DNA of 64,000 bases. It comes from Geomonas propionica (lineage in GTDB: Bacteria; Desulfobacterota; Desulfuromonadia; Geobacterales; Geobacteraceae). A program made the position numbers and the translations under genes. Below, one piece after another: positions 1 through 8,030 of the stretch. The DNA is taken from positions 496,001-560,000 of the forward strand of contig NZ_JAEMHK010000001.1 of the NCBI RefSeq assembly GCF_016458235.1, read 5' to 3'. A model generated the notes under the pieces. It was not told the origin of the DNA and did no database searches. It was given only the letters and a program-made list of their open reading frames with translations. Numbering within the stretch: position 1 is the first letter of the stretch; the number at the start of each line of letters is the position of its first letter.

Positions 1-261
1 GCGGCAGCGTTTCAAATTTCGGGTGAACAGGGCGGTACCTACGCCGTCACTTTACCTGCAACCGTAACCTTGACCGATGGCGGCACTAACACCATGACAG
101 CTGGGTCCTTCACTACCACCATCAACGGCGCCCTCGGCAGCACGGGGACCTTTGGCCCGGCAGCTGACATCCTTAAGATCGGGGCAACTCTGACGGTGGC
201 AGCCTCACAGGCATCCGGAAACTATACTGGCAGCTTCAATGTAGACGTTGATTACAACTAA
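1..261 (+). CDS. DUF4402-type pilus subunit-like protein, C-terminal part (5' end outside window)
   Basis: The reading frame is open from the first base and ends at a TAA at 259-261, so only the last 86 residues are visible. They form alternating beta strands with many Gly, Thr, Ala and Ser residues and end in a strand of the type SFNVDVDYN, which is the usual ending of DUF4402 exported proteins. It resembles the complete gene that follows (349-807), which ends in GSMNISVK. Together with the chaperone and usher downstream it is most likely a secreted subunit of a chaperone-usher fibre. The family call is from pattern recognition, and start, signal peptide and true length cannot be seen. Confidence 0.7.
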   Translation, partial: AAAFQISGEQGGTYAVTLPATVTLTDGGTNTMTAGSFTTTINGALGSTGTFGPAADILKIGATLTVAASQASGNYTGSFNVDVDYN

Positions 262-282
262 CCGTCGAATTCAACGTTCATC

Positions 283-308
283 AAGGGGGGCGGAACCTCG
301 CCCCCCTT
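283..308 (+). terminator. Intercistronic GC hairpin between two DUF4402 genes
   Basis: A perfect 10-bp inverted repeat (AAGGGGGGCG, 283-292, and CGCCCCCCTT, 299-308) with a 6-nt loop lies 22 nt after the stop of the first subunit gene. No run of T follows, so it is more likely a partial terminator or an mRNA-stabilising stem that sets subunit stoichiometry than a full terminator. Confidence 0.6.
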
Positions 309-348
309 GTCTATTGCGCGTCCGGAAACGGAATAGGGAGAGTTGGTG

Positions 349-807
349 ATGCGCATACGGGCCAAATTCGTCGCGAGCCTTCTGGCGCTGTGGTGCATGG
401 TTCCGGCCACCGCTTTGGCAGCGCCAACCGCGCTGGCAAAGAATCAGGATTTCGACTTCGGCAGGGTGGTGGGAGGTGCGGGGCGTTCCGGCGTGGTTAC
501 CATCACCTCCGCCGAAGTGAGAACCTATACCGGGAATGTCCTCCCTTTGGGAACCACCTTCTCCGCAGCCCGCTTCACCATCACCGGCAACGTAGGGAAA
601 AGCTACACCATCACCTTGCCGGTCAGTTTCGTCATCAACGCGGGAGTCGACCAGATGACGGTAACGGCCGTTACCTCCTCCATACCCCTGACAGGAGTCA
701 TCCCGGCCGGCGGCGCGGTCAGCTTTTCAGTAGGGGGGACGTTGAACCTCGGGGCTGTACAGCGCAACGCGAAGTACAGCGGCAGCATGAACATTTCGGT
801 CAAGTAA
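349..807 (+). CDS. DUF4402 domain exported protein (putative minor pilus subunit/adhesin)
   Basis: A 152-residue protein starting at ATG 349, chosen over TTG 343 and GTG 346 because GGGAG at 336-340 is 8 nt upstream. Residues 1-25 are a clear signal peptide (Arg-rich n-region, hydrophobic core, ALA-A cleavage site). The mature part begins with the DFDFGRVVGG-type strand typical of DUF4402 and is otherwise Thr/Val-rich beta strands. It sits 9 nt before the chaperone gene and is probably co-transcribed with it. Inference: a fibre subunit or tip protein that needs the downstream chaperone and usher. No catalytic residues are visible. Confidence 0.75.
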   Translation: MRIRAKFVASLLALWCMVPATALAAPTALAKNQDFDFGRVVGGAGRSGVVTITSAEVRTYTGNVLPLGTTFSAARFTITGNVGKSYTITLPVSFVINAGVDQMTVTAVTSSIPLTGVIPAGGAVSFSVGGTLNLGAVQRNAKYSGSMNISVK

Positions 808-816
808 GGAGGCCTC

Positions 817-1641
817 GTGAAGCTACTGCTCGCCAAGTGGGCGGCTATGGTGATAACCGCCACGAACATAATCATCGGCATCCCCACCGTGACGGTGGTC
901 GCGGCAGACCTCATGGTGTACCCAACCCGGGTTGTCCTGACGGACAAGCAACGTGCCGCGCAGGTTGACATCATCAATGCCGGTGAGGCGCAGGCGACCT
1001 ACAAGATCACCATGGTGCGCAAACGAATGACGGAGACGGGAGACTTCCAGGGTGTGACTACTCCGGAAAAGGGTGAAAAGTTCGCGGACGAAGTAGTGAA
1101 GTATTCCCCTCGCCAGGTGACTCTTCTGCCGGGAGGCGGCCAGACCATACGCATCCTGTTCAAGGTCACCCCCGACCTCGAGGCGGGGGAGTACCGGTCG
1201 CACCTGCTGTTCACCAGGTCGACCCCCGCCGTGGCAAACCTGCCCGAGAAAGAGGACATCGAGCCCGGGGTCATCAAGATGAACATCGTGGCGAACGTGG
1301 GGATATCGATACCCGTGATCGCCCGGCACGGTGACCTGCAAGCCGTTGCAGCGATAGATCCCAAGTCCGTTGCACTGTCCGGTGACAAACAGCAGGTGCT
1401 CTCTTTCACCATGTGCAGGTCTGGCACCAGGTCGGTCCACGGCGACGTGGCAGCTTACCGTGGCCAGGACAAGGTAGCGGAAGGAAGGGGCTTCGCCATC
1501 TACACCCCCAACACTGTGCGCAAGGTGGCCATAGTGGTGCCGGAGAGCTCGCGTCTCAGAAGCGGCGACACTGTACGCTTGGTCTTCACCGAACGTGGCG
1601 AAAAAAAGCCGCTGGCTGAGACTGCCGTCGTTCTTCCCTAG
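817..1641 (+). CDS. Periplasmic pilus assembly chaperone (PapD-like, fimbrial)
   Basis: A 274-residue protein starting at GTG 817 behind AAGGAGG at 807-813. Residues 1-30 look like a signal peptide. The first domain has the PapD-like immunoglobulin fold pattern: DLMVYPTRVVLTDKQ (edge strand) near residue 31 and the YSPRQVTLLPGGGQTIRI segment near residue 90, which corresponds to the strand that donates hydrophobic residues to subunits. The second domain ends in a strand with ETAVVLP. Its role would be to hold DUF4402 subunits in the periplasm and deliver them to the usher encoded 3 nt downstream. It is closer to archaic-type chaperones than to enteric FimC/PapD as far as can be judged by eye. 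Confidence 0.8.
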   Translation: MKLLLAKWAAMVITATNIIIGIPTVTVVAADLMVYPTRVVLTDKQRAAQVDIINAGEAQATYKITMVRKRMTETGDFQGVTTPEKGEKFADEVVKYSPRQVTLLPGGGQTIRILFKVTPDLEAGEYRSHLLFTRSTPAVANLPEKEDIEPGVIKMNIVANVGISIPVIARHGDLQAVAAIDPKSVALSGDKQQVLSFTMCRSGTRSVHGDVAAYRGQDKVAEGRGFAIYTPNTVRKVAIVVPESSRLRSGDTVRLVFTERGEKKPLAETAVVLP

Positions 1642-1644
1642 CCC

Positions 1645-4362
1645 ATGGTGCCCCGCGCAGGCGCCCATACCGTGCACGTACGCTTCCCCCTGCTGTTCAT
1701 TCATCTCTTCATCCTGGTTTCACTTTCCTATGGCGCGGCCGTTGACGAACCCGGTTCCCCTGCACCCAGTGATCAGGAGGTGATCGTCGCGGTTGAACTG
1801 GACAAGGAAGGGGTGGCGGAGAGCTTCCTGCTCGTGGAGAAAAACGGGCAGATCTTCGTCCCTGTCTGCTCCCTTGCCGAAGCTCTGTCGCTGGCAATCA
1901 AGTGCGATCAGAAGAGGGCCTTCGGCTTCGTCCTGAGCCAGGACCGCCCTTTCGTGATCGACCTGGACGAGGGGTACGCCGTTCATGGCAGGGAGGCGTT
2001 CTCCATCAACGGCGAGGCATACGTGCAAAAGGGGGAGATCCTGGTGAACTCCGGCGTGCTTTCCAGGTGGCTGCCGGTGGATTTCAACCTGCGCCGGGAA
2101 ACCTCCACCCTGGAGCTTAAGGCACGCGAACCGTTGCCGCTGCAGGCTTTGAAAAAGCGGCAAGCCTTCCCGACTCCCAAGCCGCCGCCACAAGCCAAAC
2201 AGTACCCTGATGCGACCGCAACGAGAGCGGCTGTGTCTATCCCGGCTGTCGACCTCGCAACGCAGTGGAGCCTTGGCTCGAACGGTGCCAAGGGCAATCA
2301 CGGCAGCATGCAGAATTCGATGGATATCGCCGGCGATCTCCTCTACATGACCGGTGAGGCTCATCTGCTCGCGGTGAACGACGATCTCAAGCGGCTCGAT
2401 CTCACCATGTCCCGGCGTAGCGCGCCGGGCTACCGGGCTGGGCCACTGTGGTTCAACCAGCTGGCGCTCGGCTCGACCCAGGCCCCGTACGTCGACGGGG
2501 TAGGCGCTCCTATTAAACCGATGTACGGCTTGTTCCTTTCCAACCGCCCGCTGATCGGGGCGGGGCAGTTCCTGTCCCACGACATACACGGGCAGCTCCC
2601 GGCCGGATGGGACGCCGAACTCTTCCACAACGGCACCCAGGTCAGGTACCAGCCTCCGACGGCGGAGGGGATGTACCATTTCGTCAACCTGCGGGTTTAC
2701 TACGGCGTGAACAGTTTCAAGGTGGTGCTGCATGGGCCCTTCGGGGAGCGCAAGGAATCCGAAGAGGTCTTTGTTTCCGACGCCACGACTCCTACTGGGG
2801 AATTTCTCTATTCCCTATCCGCAGGGTGGCGGACGGGGCTCGCGCGGCGCACGGATCCCGAAGGAGAACAGGCGTCATCCAACGTCACGTTCACGTCGGA
2901 CTTCGGCCTTACCAGGAACCTGACCGGGTCACTGCTTGTGGTCAGGCATGCGGAGCGGGCAACGGGGGAGCGGGAGTATTTAGGCGTCGGGGCGAGAACC
3001 ACCTTCGGATTCGCCTTGCTGTCACTGGAAGTAATTCAGGCGTTGGGGGCGGGGACCGGCCAGGAGGGGCAGCTCATCAGCTTGAAATCCAGCAGCCGGG
3101 ACCTATTCGGTTTGAACCTGGAGTTGGTGCAGCGGTTCTTCAACGACTACGAGTCGCCACAGTTTTATTACAGAAGCGATCCGCTGCGCACCCTCACCAG
3201 CCTCAGGGGAAACTCATCCTTCAGTTTTATAGATAGAATTCGTGTGCCGTACTCGCTGGAGCTCAGCTTCGGCACCAGGAGGTCAGGGGAGACAGAAACG
3301 ACGTCGCAGTGGCGCGTTTCCGGCGGCTGGAACGGTTGGAACACGACACTGCAGGCTGACCTGTCCCGGCTGCAGAGAAAGAACTACGCGACCGGGCAGG
3401 TGCAGGTGAGCACCAGGCTGAGCGAGGTCAGCGTGAGGGGGGAGGCGGGGTACTCCTTCCTGCCCGTCGCCAAGCCTGGCAGCGTCAATCTCAGCGCCGA
3501 CCTCGAGATGGCGCCGGGGCTGCAGCTGAACTCGGTGCTCTCCCATGCACCGGCGGACCGGTTAATCGGGTTGCGGCTCGGGGTGTCGAAGCGGTTGGGG
3601 CGGGTGGGATATTCGGTGGCTGCGCACGGAAGCACCGACGGGGACTACGGTTTCGACGTGGGCGTGCGCTCTTCAGTCGCGGACGTGGCCGCCGGCCGGC
3701 TGCTGGCTTCGGCCGAACCGTTGGCGCCGTACGGCATGATCGCGGTTTCCGCCACGGTGGCCGAACCGGACGGGAGAAGGAGCGCCTTACCGCGGGTGGA
3801 TTTCCTGTTGAACGGTAGCCGGGCCAGGGCCATACCAGACGGCGCCGGCGCCCAGGTCATCGCCTTCCTGCAGCCGGATATCCCGGTCGATGTGAGCGTG
3901 GACATGACGTCGATCGAGGACCCCTTCATGGTCCCCACCGAGGAGGGGTGTCGCATCGTACCGAGGGCGGGGGTGGTCGCCAGGTGCGCGTTCACCCTGG
4001 CCACCGGCGGCGAAATCGACGGCACCGTGACGGTGCGCCTGGCGCGCGGGGGGGGAGTTCCTATCAGGGGGGTACGGGTCGAGCTGGTCGGGGTGGAAGA
4101 GCGACAGGGCAGGGCGCAGGCGACGACGCTGTCGGAGGAGAGCGGCTACTACCTGTTCAAGACGGTGCGTCCGGGGAGGTACCAGGTCCGCATACCGGCC
4201 GACGAGGTGCGGCGGCTGAAGGCGAGCGCGTTGCCCCCCCGCGGCGTGACGGTGCCGCCGGGAGGGGACATGGTATCTGGCATCGACTTCGAACTGGTAC
4301 CGGCCGACGAGGCCCCGGGGAGGATCATCAACGGGCCGGCTCCGGTGTTGGACAAGGAGTAG
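1645..4362 (+). CDS. Outer membrane usher, chaperone-usher fibre secretion
   Basis: A 905-residue protein starting at ATG 1645, 3 nt after the chaperone stop, so translation is probably coupled. A hydrophobic signal region covers about residues 12-32. The centre (about residues 200-700) has the periodic amphipathic beta strands of an outer membrane barrel, with a segment RLDLTMSRR...GPLWFNQLALGS typical of CS1/TcfC-like ushers. Residues about 790-870 look like a carboxypeptidase-regulatory-like or SdrD B-like beta domain (GTVTVRL... SGYYLFKTVRPGRYQVRIP), an ordinary feature of the longer ushers. Function by family: pore for subunit secretion and fibre assembly. It is the last gene of the locus; no T-rich terminator is visible before the convergent gene. 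Confidence 0.8.
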   Translation: MVPRAGAHTVHVRFPLLFIHLFILVSLSYGAAVDEPGSPAPSDQEVIVAVELDKEGVAESFLLVEKNGQIFVPVCSLAEALSLAIKCDQKRAFGFVLSQDRPFVIDLDEGYAVHGREAFSINGEAYVQKGEILVNSGVLSRWLPVDFNLRRETSTLELKAREPLPLQALKKRQAFPTPKPPPQAKQYPDATATRAAVSIPAVDLATQWSLGSNGAKGNHGSMQNSMDIAGDLLYMTGEAHLLAVNDDLKRLDLTMSRRSAPGYRAGPLWFNQLALGSTQAPYVDGVGAPIKPMYGLFLSNRPLIGAGQFLSHDIHGQLPAGWDAELFHNGTQVRYQPPTAEGMYHFVNLRVYYGVNSFKVVLHGPFGERKESEEVFVSDATTPTGEFLYSLSAGWRTGLARRTDPEGEQASSNVTFTSDFGLTRNLTGSLLVVRHAERATGEREYLGVGARTTFGFALLSLEVIQALGAGTGQEGQLISLKSSSRDLFGLNLELVQRFFNDYESPQFYYRSDPLRTLTSLRGNSSFSFIDRIRVPYSLELSFGTRRSGETETTSQWRVSGGWNGWNTTLQADLSRLQRKNYATGQVQVSTRLSEVSVRGEAGYSFLPVAKPGSVNLSADLEMAPGLQLNSVLSHAPADRLIGLRLGVSKRLGRVGYSVAAHGSTDGDYGFDVGVRSSVADVAAGRLLASAEPLAPYGMIAVSATVAEPDGRRSALPRVDFLLNGSRARAIPDGAGAQVIAFLQPDIPVDVSVDMTSIEDPFMVPTEEGCRIVPRAGVVARCAFTLATGGEIDGTVTVRLARGGGVPIRGVRVELVGVEERQGRAQATTLSEESGYYLFKTVRPGRYQVRIPADEVRRLKASALPPRGVTVPPGGDMVSGIDFELVPADEAPGRIINGPAPVLDKE

Positions 4363-4368
4363 GTGTGA

Positions 4369-4677
4369 TTAGTTCCTGGCGGGGAGCAGAGTGGCCTGCA
4401 AGAGGTCGCGCAGCGCCTTGTCGGAACCCGATTCGCGGTTCACGATGGTCTTTCTTTCCCGGCGCGAGATGAGGATCGCGAGGTGCTCGGCGGCCTCCGC
4501 GGTTCCCCCGGCTATCGAGGTGGAGAGCTGGCAGAGGATCTGGACCGGCAGGCCGTTCCTGAATCCCTGGACCAGTTTGGCGATCTCGTCGTGGCGCTGC
4601 TCATAGCTCCAGGTCTGGTAGACCTCGTCGCCGATGTTACTCAACTTTCCCTGTATGCCCGCCAGCTTGTTCAGCAT
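4369..4677 (-). CDS. Hypothetical helical protein, 102 aa
   Basis: The start is placed at ATG 4677 (MLNKLAGIQG...) because AGGAGA lies just upstream; an upstream ATG would add six residues. The protein is soluble, without signal peptide or membrane segment, and predicted helical throughout, with an Arg/Lys cluster ISRRERKTIVNRES near residue 75. It follows the rhomboid-like gene by 43 nt on the same strand and may share its transcript. I do not recognise a family. Confidence 0.55.
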   Translation of the reverse strand: MLNKLAGIQGKLSNIGDEVYQTWSYEQRHDEIAKLVQGFRNGLPVQILCQLSTSIAGGTAEAAEHLAILISRRERKTIVNRESGSDKALRDLLQATLLPARN

Positions 4678-4720
4678 TACGTCTCCTGTAGCCACCGGGG
4701 ATGCCCCGGGTGCGGCTCGA

Positions 4721-5506
4721 TCATTTTTTGTGCTCGTGGCTGAAGATGTGATCCCTGCAGTAGCCGTACTGGCCGTTGCATTTCGGGCAGTAGCGGAAGT
4801 CCATGTCGGGATGGGTCTTCTCGGTGATGCCGCAGGTGGTGCACTTATGCACCAGTTCCTTCTCCCGGAACTGCAGCCCGCCGACCTTCTTGGTGATCTG
4901 TCTCTTGCCGTGGCGCAGGTTGAGATAGATGTCGTTGGCGAAGAAGATCAGGTAGTTGGCGATGGCGGCGAGCACCATGATCCGGGAGGGCCAGCCGCCG
5001 ACGACGATCTGGTAGGCGTAGCCCAGCCAGGTCAAGAGGGCCAGCCACTTGATGCGCACCGGGATTACGAAGAAGAGCAGGATCTGGAATTCCGGGAACA
5101 GGGTGGCGAAGGCGAGAAACACCGACCCGGCCAGAAAGGCGTTGCTGACCGGGTAGTCCGGAACCAGGAAAGAGGCGGCGAAGGTGATCAGGCACCCCAG
5201 CAGCAGGTAGGCGTTGTAGCGGAAAGCGCCCCAGTGCTCCTCGAGTGTCGAGCCGAGCATGTAGAAGAAGTACCAGGCGATCAGCGTGAAGATGAGACTC
5301 GACTGCGGCGGGTCGAACGGGATGGTGAAGATGCGCCACCACTCCCCGGACAGGAACAGGCTGGCGGAGAAGTAGGTCGCCATCCGGTCCAGCTTCCCCG
5401 TCATGTACATCAGGTAGAAGAAGGACTGTCCCGCGATGAGGTAGATGGTCAGGTTGGGAATCGCGTAGCGCCCTATCTTCCTGTCCAGGCGGTCAATAAA
5501 TTTCAT
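4721..5506 (-). CDS. Rhomboid-like membrane protein with C-terminal zinc ribbon (probable pseudoprotease)
   Basis: 261 residues with about six hydrophobic segments between residues 17 and 195. The rhomboid-type signature EWWRIFTIPF occurs near residue 55, followed by a second helix and a LEEHWG motif. The canonical catalytic GxSG plus TM6 histidine is not convincing: the fourth helix has LAGSVF, and no His is seen in the last membrane helix. Residues about 222-255 hold CTTCG, CPKC and a further Cys/His, which suggests a cytoplasmic zinc ribbon. It overlaps the 3' end of the lipoprotein gene by 14 nt, so the two are an operon. Inference: a membrane adaptor or quality-control protein, not an active protease. 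Confidence 0.65.
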   Translation of the reverse strand: MKFIDRLDRKIGRYAIPNLTIYLIAGQSFFYLMYMTGKLDRMATYFSASLFLSGEWWRIFTIPFDPPQSSLIFTLIAWYFFYMLGSTLEEHWGAFRYNAYLLLGCLITFAASFLVPDYPVSNAFLAGSVFLAFATLFPEFQILLFFVIPVRIKWLALLTWLGYAYQIVVGGWPSRIMVLAAIANYLIFFANDIYLNLRHGKRQITKKVGGLQFREKELVHKCTTCGITEKTHPDMDFRYCPKCNGQYGYCRDHIFSHEHKK

Positions 5507-6224
5507 GCTGCGGGCCCCGGTCCTTTTGCTCCTGCGCGCTCTTCGGCGGGGTCACCTGGGGGGCATCCACGTCGATGTCGGTGTCGGTGGGACGGAGAGC
5601 TTCGGCCGTGTGCACCAGCGGCGGCCCCTTGGGCGGTTCGACGCCCTCAGGGGACTTGTCCTTCATGATCTTGTTGAGTTCCTCTACGGTGAGGATCTTG
5701 AGCGTTGCCAGTTGTTCCAGATCACTGGGGCGGGCATATTCGACGGCGAAAGCGAAGTCTTCACTGTCGTAGTCAGTTCCCTGTTTGTAGTTGCTGCGGA
5801 CCATCGCCTGCAACGGAGTAGGGTTGCGGGTCAGATACAGGCGCCACTCGTCACGCTGCTGGGTAGACATGCCGTTGAACCAGACGTGGTGAGCTAACTC
5901 ATGCAGCATTACCTTGCGCAGTTGCGCATCGGTGTATTGCTGATAGAGGTTACGATAAATGAGCTTGGTATCCGGTCGGTACGCGCCCAGGTGTAGCTTC
6001 ACCTCGTTGGGCATCATCACCTCCTCAAAGGAGGTCCCGGAAACGCGCAAAGTGCTCCGGTCCGGGTCGTAGCGGTTGAAAAGCGCGGAAAGGAACAAAT
6101 CATCTTTGGAGAGTTTCTTAACTGCGTCGCCCTGACCCCAACTGATGGGGACATATGTTGTGGCACATCCGCTGAGCGCGAGGGCCGTGACCACAAATAA
6201 CAATTTTCTCAACAAGCCTTGCAT
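5493..6224 (-). CDS. Lipoprotein with HExxH metalloprotease-like motif
   Basis: 243 residues starting at ATG 6224, with AAGGAG 6 nt upstream. A longer frame continues upstream but has no ribosome site. The N-terminus is a lipoprotein signal (hydrophobic core, then LSGC lipobox at about residue 20). HELAHH near residue 120 is an HExxH zinc-binding motif, as in many metallopeptidases. The C-terminal 60 residues are Pro/Asp/Lys-rich and look disordered. It probably acts at the periplasmic face of a membrane. Its 14-nt overlap with the rhomboid-like gene suggests a shared envelope function. The substrate is unknown, and the third zinc ligand is not certain. Confidence 0.65.
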   Translation of the reverse strand: MQGLLRKLLFVVTALALSGCATTYVPISWGQGDAVKKLSKDDLFLSALFNRYDPDRSTLRVSGTSFEEVMMPNEVKLHLGAYRPDTKLIYRNLYQQYTDAQLRKVMLHELAHHVWFNGMSTQQRDEWRLYLTRNPTPLQAMVRSNYKQGTDYDSEDFAFAVEYARPSDLEQLATLKILTVEELNKIMKDKSPEGVEPPKGPPLVHTAEALRPTDTDIDVDAPQVTPPKSAQEQKDRGPQHEIY

Positions 6225-6267
6225 TACCAACTCCTTGGAATGGGCCCGCCAATGCCGGTCCGGCAAT

Positions 6268-6297
6268 AATCTAACATAATTAAAGACCGCAACGCAA
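6268..6297 (-). promoter_or_regulatory. Candidate sigma-70 promoter for the lipoprotein/rhomboid operon
   Basis: On the minus strand, TTGCGT (6297-6292) and TAGATT (6273-6268) are separated by 18 bp, about 45 nt before the ATG at 6224. It is divergent from the promoter at 6350. Confidence 0.4.
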
Positions 6298-6349
6298 CAA
6301 AATGCATACAATGTTTTATCTCTAATGAATTCACATGGGCCGAATAATA

Positions 6350-6378
6350 TTGATTATTCCTCTTGCCTAACCTAAAAT
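6350..6378 (+). promoter_or_regulatory. Candidate sigma-70 promoter
   Basis: TTGATT (6350-6355) and TAAAAT (6373-6378) with the ideal 17-bp spacer, 25 nt before the ATG at 6404. The region is AT-rich compared with the flanking genes. Confidence 0.6.
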
Positions 6379-6403
6379 GTGACGCTAAAAATCAAGGGAA
6401 CCC

Positions 6404-8017
6404 ATGACGCGCGTCCTTCTCATCGCAGACACCCAGCGGGTGCAACGAATCTTCCACAGCATGTCAGAGCAGGGATTTCTGCACCTGCAGACAGCGTCAA
6501 CTCTCGCCCTTGGCGAATTCGAACTCTCCGCATTTTCCCCCGATATCACTTTCGTACAAAGCCGCATTTCCGGGTTTTCTGGAGATATCCTGCTGCGCCA
6601 CCTGGACAAGATGCTCCCCGCCCAAGGGCGTCTGGTGCTCCTGGCCGGCGACAGCGAGGACGCTGCCCAGGCCAAACGGCACGGCAGGATCTCGCTCGAT
6701 CTCACCATGGACGACGAGCTGCTGGAACAGTCAGTGGCTGCGCTGCTGGCAGGGGAGCCGCTCCCTGCCGCACCGATTTCCGAAGAGCCGCAGTCTGCCA
6801 GGCCCGTTACAGCCAAGGTGCGAAAAGCCGCTCCCGCAACCGCCGCGGCGCCCGAAGATGCCCCGCCGCCAGTCGCCGCTTCGGAACGTTCAGAACCGGC
6901 ACCGCTTGAGGAACCGATAAGACGTGAGCTACCGGCACAGCTTGAGCAGCCGGCAGCGGCCCCGGCCCCATCCGTCGCGTCTCAGCCGCCGGCGCTGGAA
7001 CCGGCTAGGGAGGATGAGTATCCTCCCGTCAAGGCGAGCGGCAAGAGCGCCGCCTCCGCATTTGAATATGTAATGCAGCAGGCGGAGGCGCGGAGCCTGC
7101 CTATGGAAGAGGCGATCTCGGAGGTGGAAGACAGAGTCGAGGTCACCAAGGTGGGCTCGAAGAAGGAGGTTGTCGCGGAGACGTTATCCGCTCCCCCCGT
7201 ACTTGACGGGGCGGCCAAAACGGGGGGCGGCTACTACGCCGGCGAGACGGTGGCCGAAGCCCTGCGTCGTGCCGAGCAGAAGAAATCGCGTAGACCGTTT
7301 CTGTTCATCGTGCCGGTCCTGGTCTTGATTTCAATCCCGCTGGTGTCGTACTTGGCAGGCAGGAACTCCGCGCCCGATCAGGCGGCTTTGCTCACCGCCA
7401 AACCGGCGGCGAAACCGGTGCCTGCCCCGGCCAAGCCGAGCGCGTCCGCACCGTCAGCGCCGGCGATCCCGAAGGCGCCCGCACCGGCCGCAACGCAACC
7501 GGCCTCGGGTGCCGCCCCCGCCCCCCAAAAGGGTGTGCCGTCCGCCGCCGCCCCCGCGGCGAAGGCCTCCGCTGCTGCAACGACTCCGGCGCTGCAGCCG
7601 CAGCCGGCTCCTGGCGCGAAGCCCGAAGTCAAGGCTCAGGTCCAGCCCCCCCGCAAGCGTGGCCTGGAGACCCTCCCCGCGATGCTGGAAGGGACCAAAT
7701 TGGACCTCGAGTATGGCAATAAGCACCCCGGTTGGGTCAGATATCTCGGCATCCGGGCCGAGTACAAGCTGTTCAAGGAGAACAACGTCTTCCGGGCCAT
7801 CCAGGTCATTCCCGTACCTGGCGGCATCATTTCCGATGACCTGTTGCAGAGGGTGCTGCGCCAGTTCGGCGGCGCGGACAGCTATCGCGTCGAATCGACT
7901 ACAGGCAAGGGCGAGTACCTCGTCGAGCAATGCGCTACGCCGGGCCCGGCTGCACTTACCATCTACCGCAACAAGACCAACAAAAAGGTGAAGGCCCTGG
8001 TGGTCTACTACCCCTGA
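6404..8017 (+). CDS. Receiver-like N-terminal domain, Pro/Ala-rich, single-pass membrane protein
   Basis: 537 residues. Residues 1-115 have the alternating pattern of a degenerate CheY-like receiver (RVLLIADTQRVQRIF, then LVLLAGDSED) but lack a clear phospho-acceptor Asp at the end of strand 3. A long Pro/Ala/Glu-rich segment follows (about 120-230), then a charged segment, one transmembrane helix near 296-318 (FLFIVPVLVLISIPLVSYL) and a second Pro/Ala-rich linker to about 420. The C-terminal about 115 residues are folded and contain GWVRYLGIRAEYKLF. The topology is likely N-terminus in the cytoplasm and C-terminal domain in the periplasm. The LysM gene is 13 nt downstream. Family not recognised. 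Inference: an envelope-linked regulator or polarity factor. Confidence 0.6.
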   Translation: MTRVLLIADTQRVQRIFHSMSEQGFLHLQTASTLALGEFELSAFSPDITFVQSRISGFSGDILLRHLDKMLPAQGRLVLLAGDSEDAAQAKRHGRISLDLTMDDELLEQSVAALLAGEPLPAAPISEEPQSARPVTAKVRKAAPATAAAPEDAPPPVAASERSEPAPLEEPIRRELPAQLEQPAAAPAPSVASQPPALEPAREDEYPPVKASGKSAASAFEYVMQQAEARSLPMEEAISEVEDRVEVTKVGSKKEVVAETLSAPPVLDGAAKTGGGYYAGETVAEALRRAEQKKSRRPFLFIVPVLVLISIPLVSYLAGRNSAPDQAALLTAKPAAKPVPAPAKPSASAPSAPAIPKAPAPAATQPASGAAPAPQKGVPSAAAPAAKASAAATTPALQPQPAPGAKPEVKAQVQPPRKRGLETLPAMLEGTKLDLEYGNKHPGWVRYLGIRAEYKLFKENNVFRAIQVIPVPGGIISDDLLQRVLRQFGGADSYRVESTTGKGEYLVEQCATPGPAALTIYRNKTNKKVKALVVYYP

Positions 8018-8030
8018 AAAAGGCGACCCG

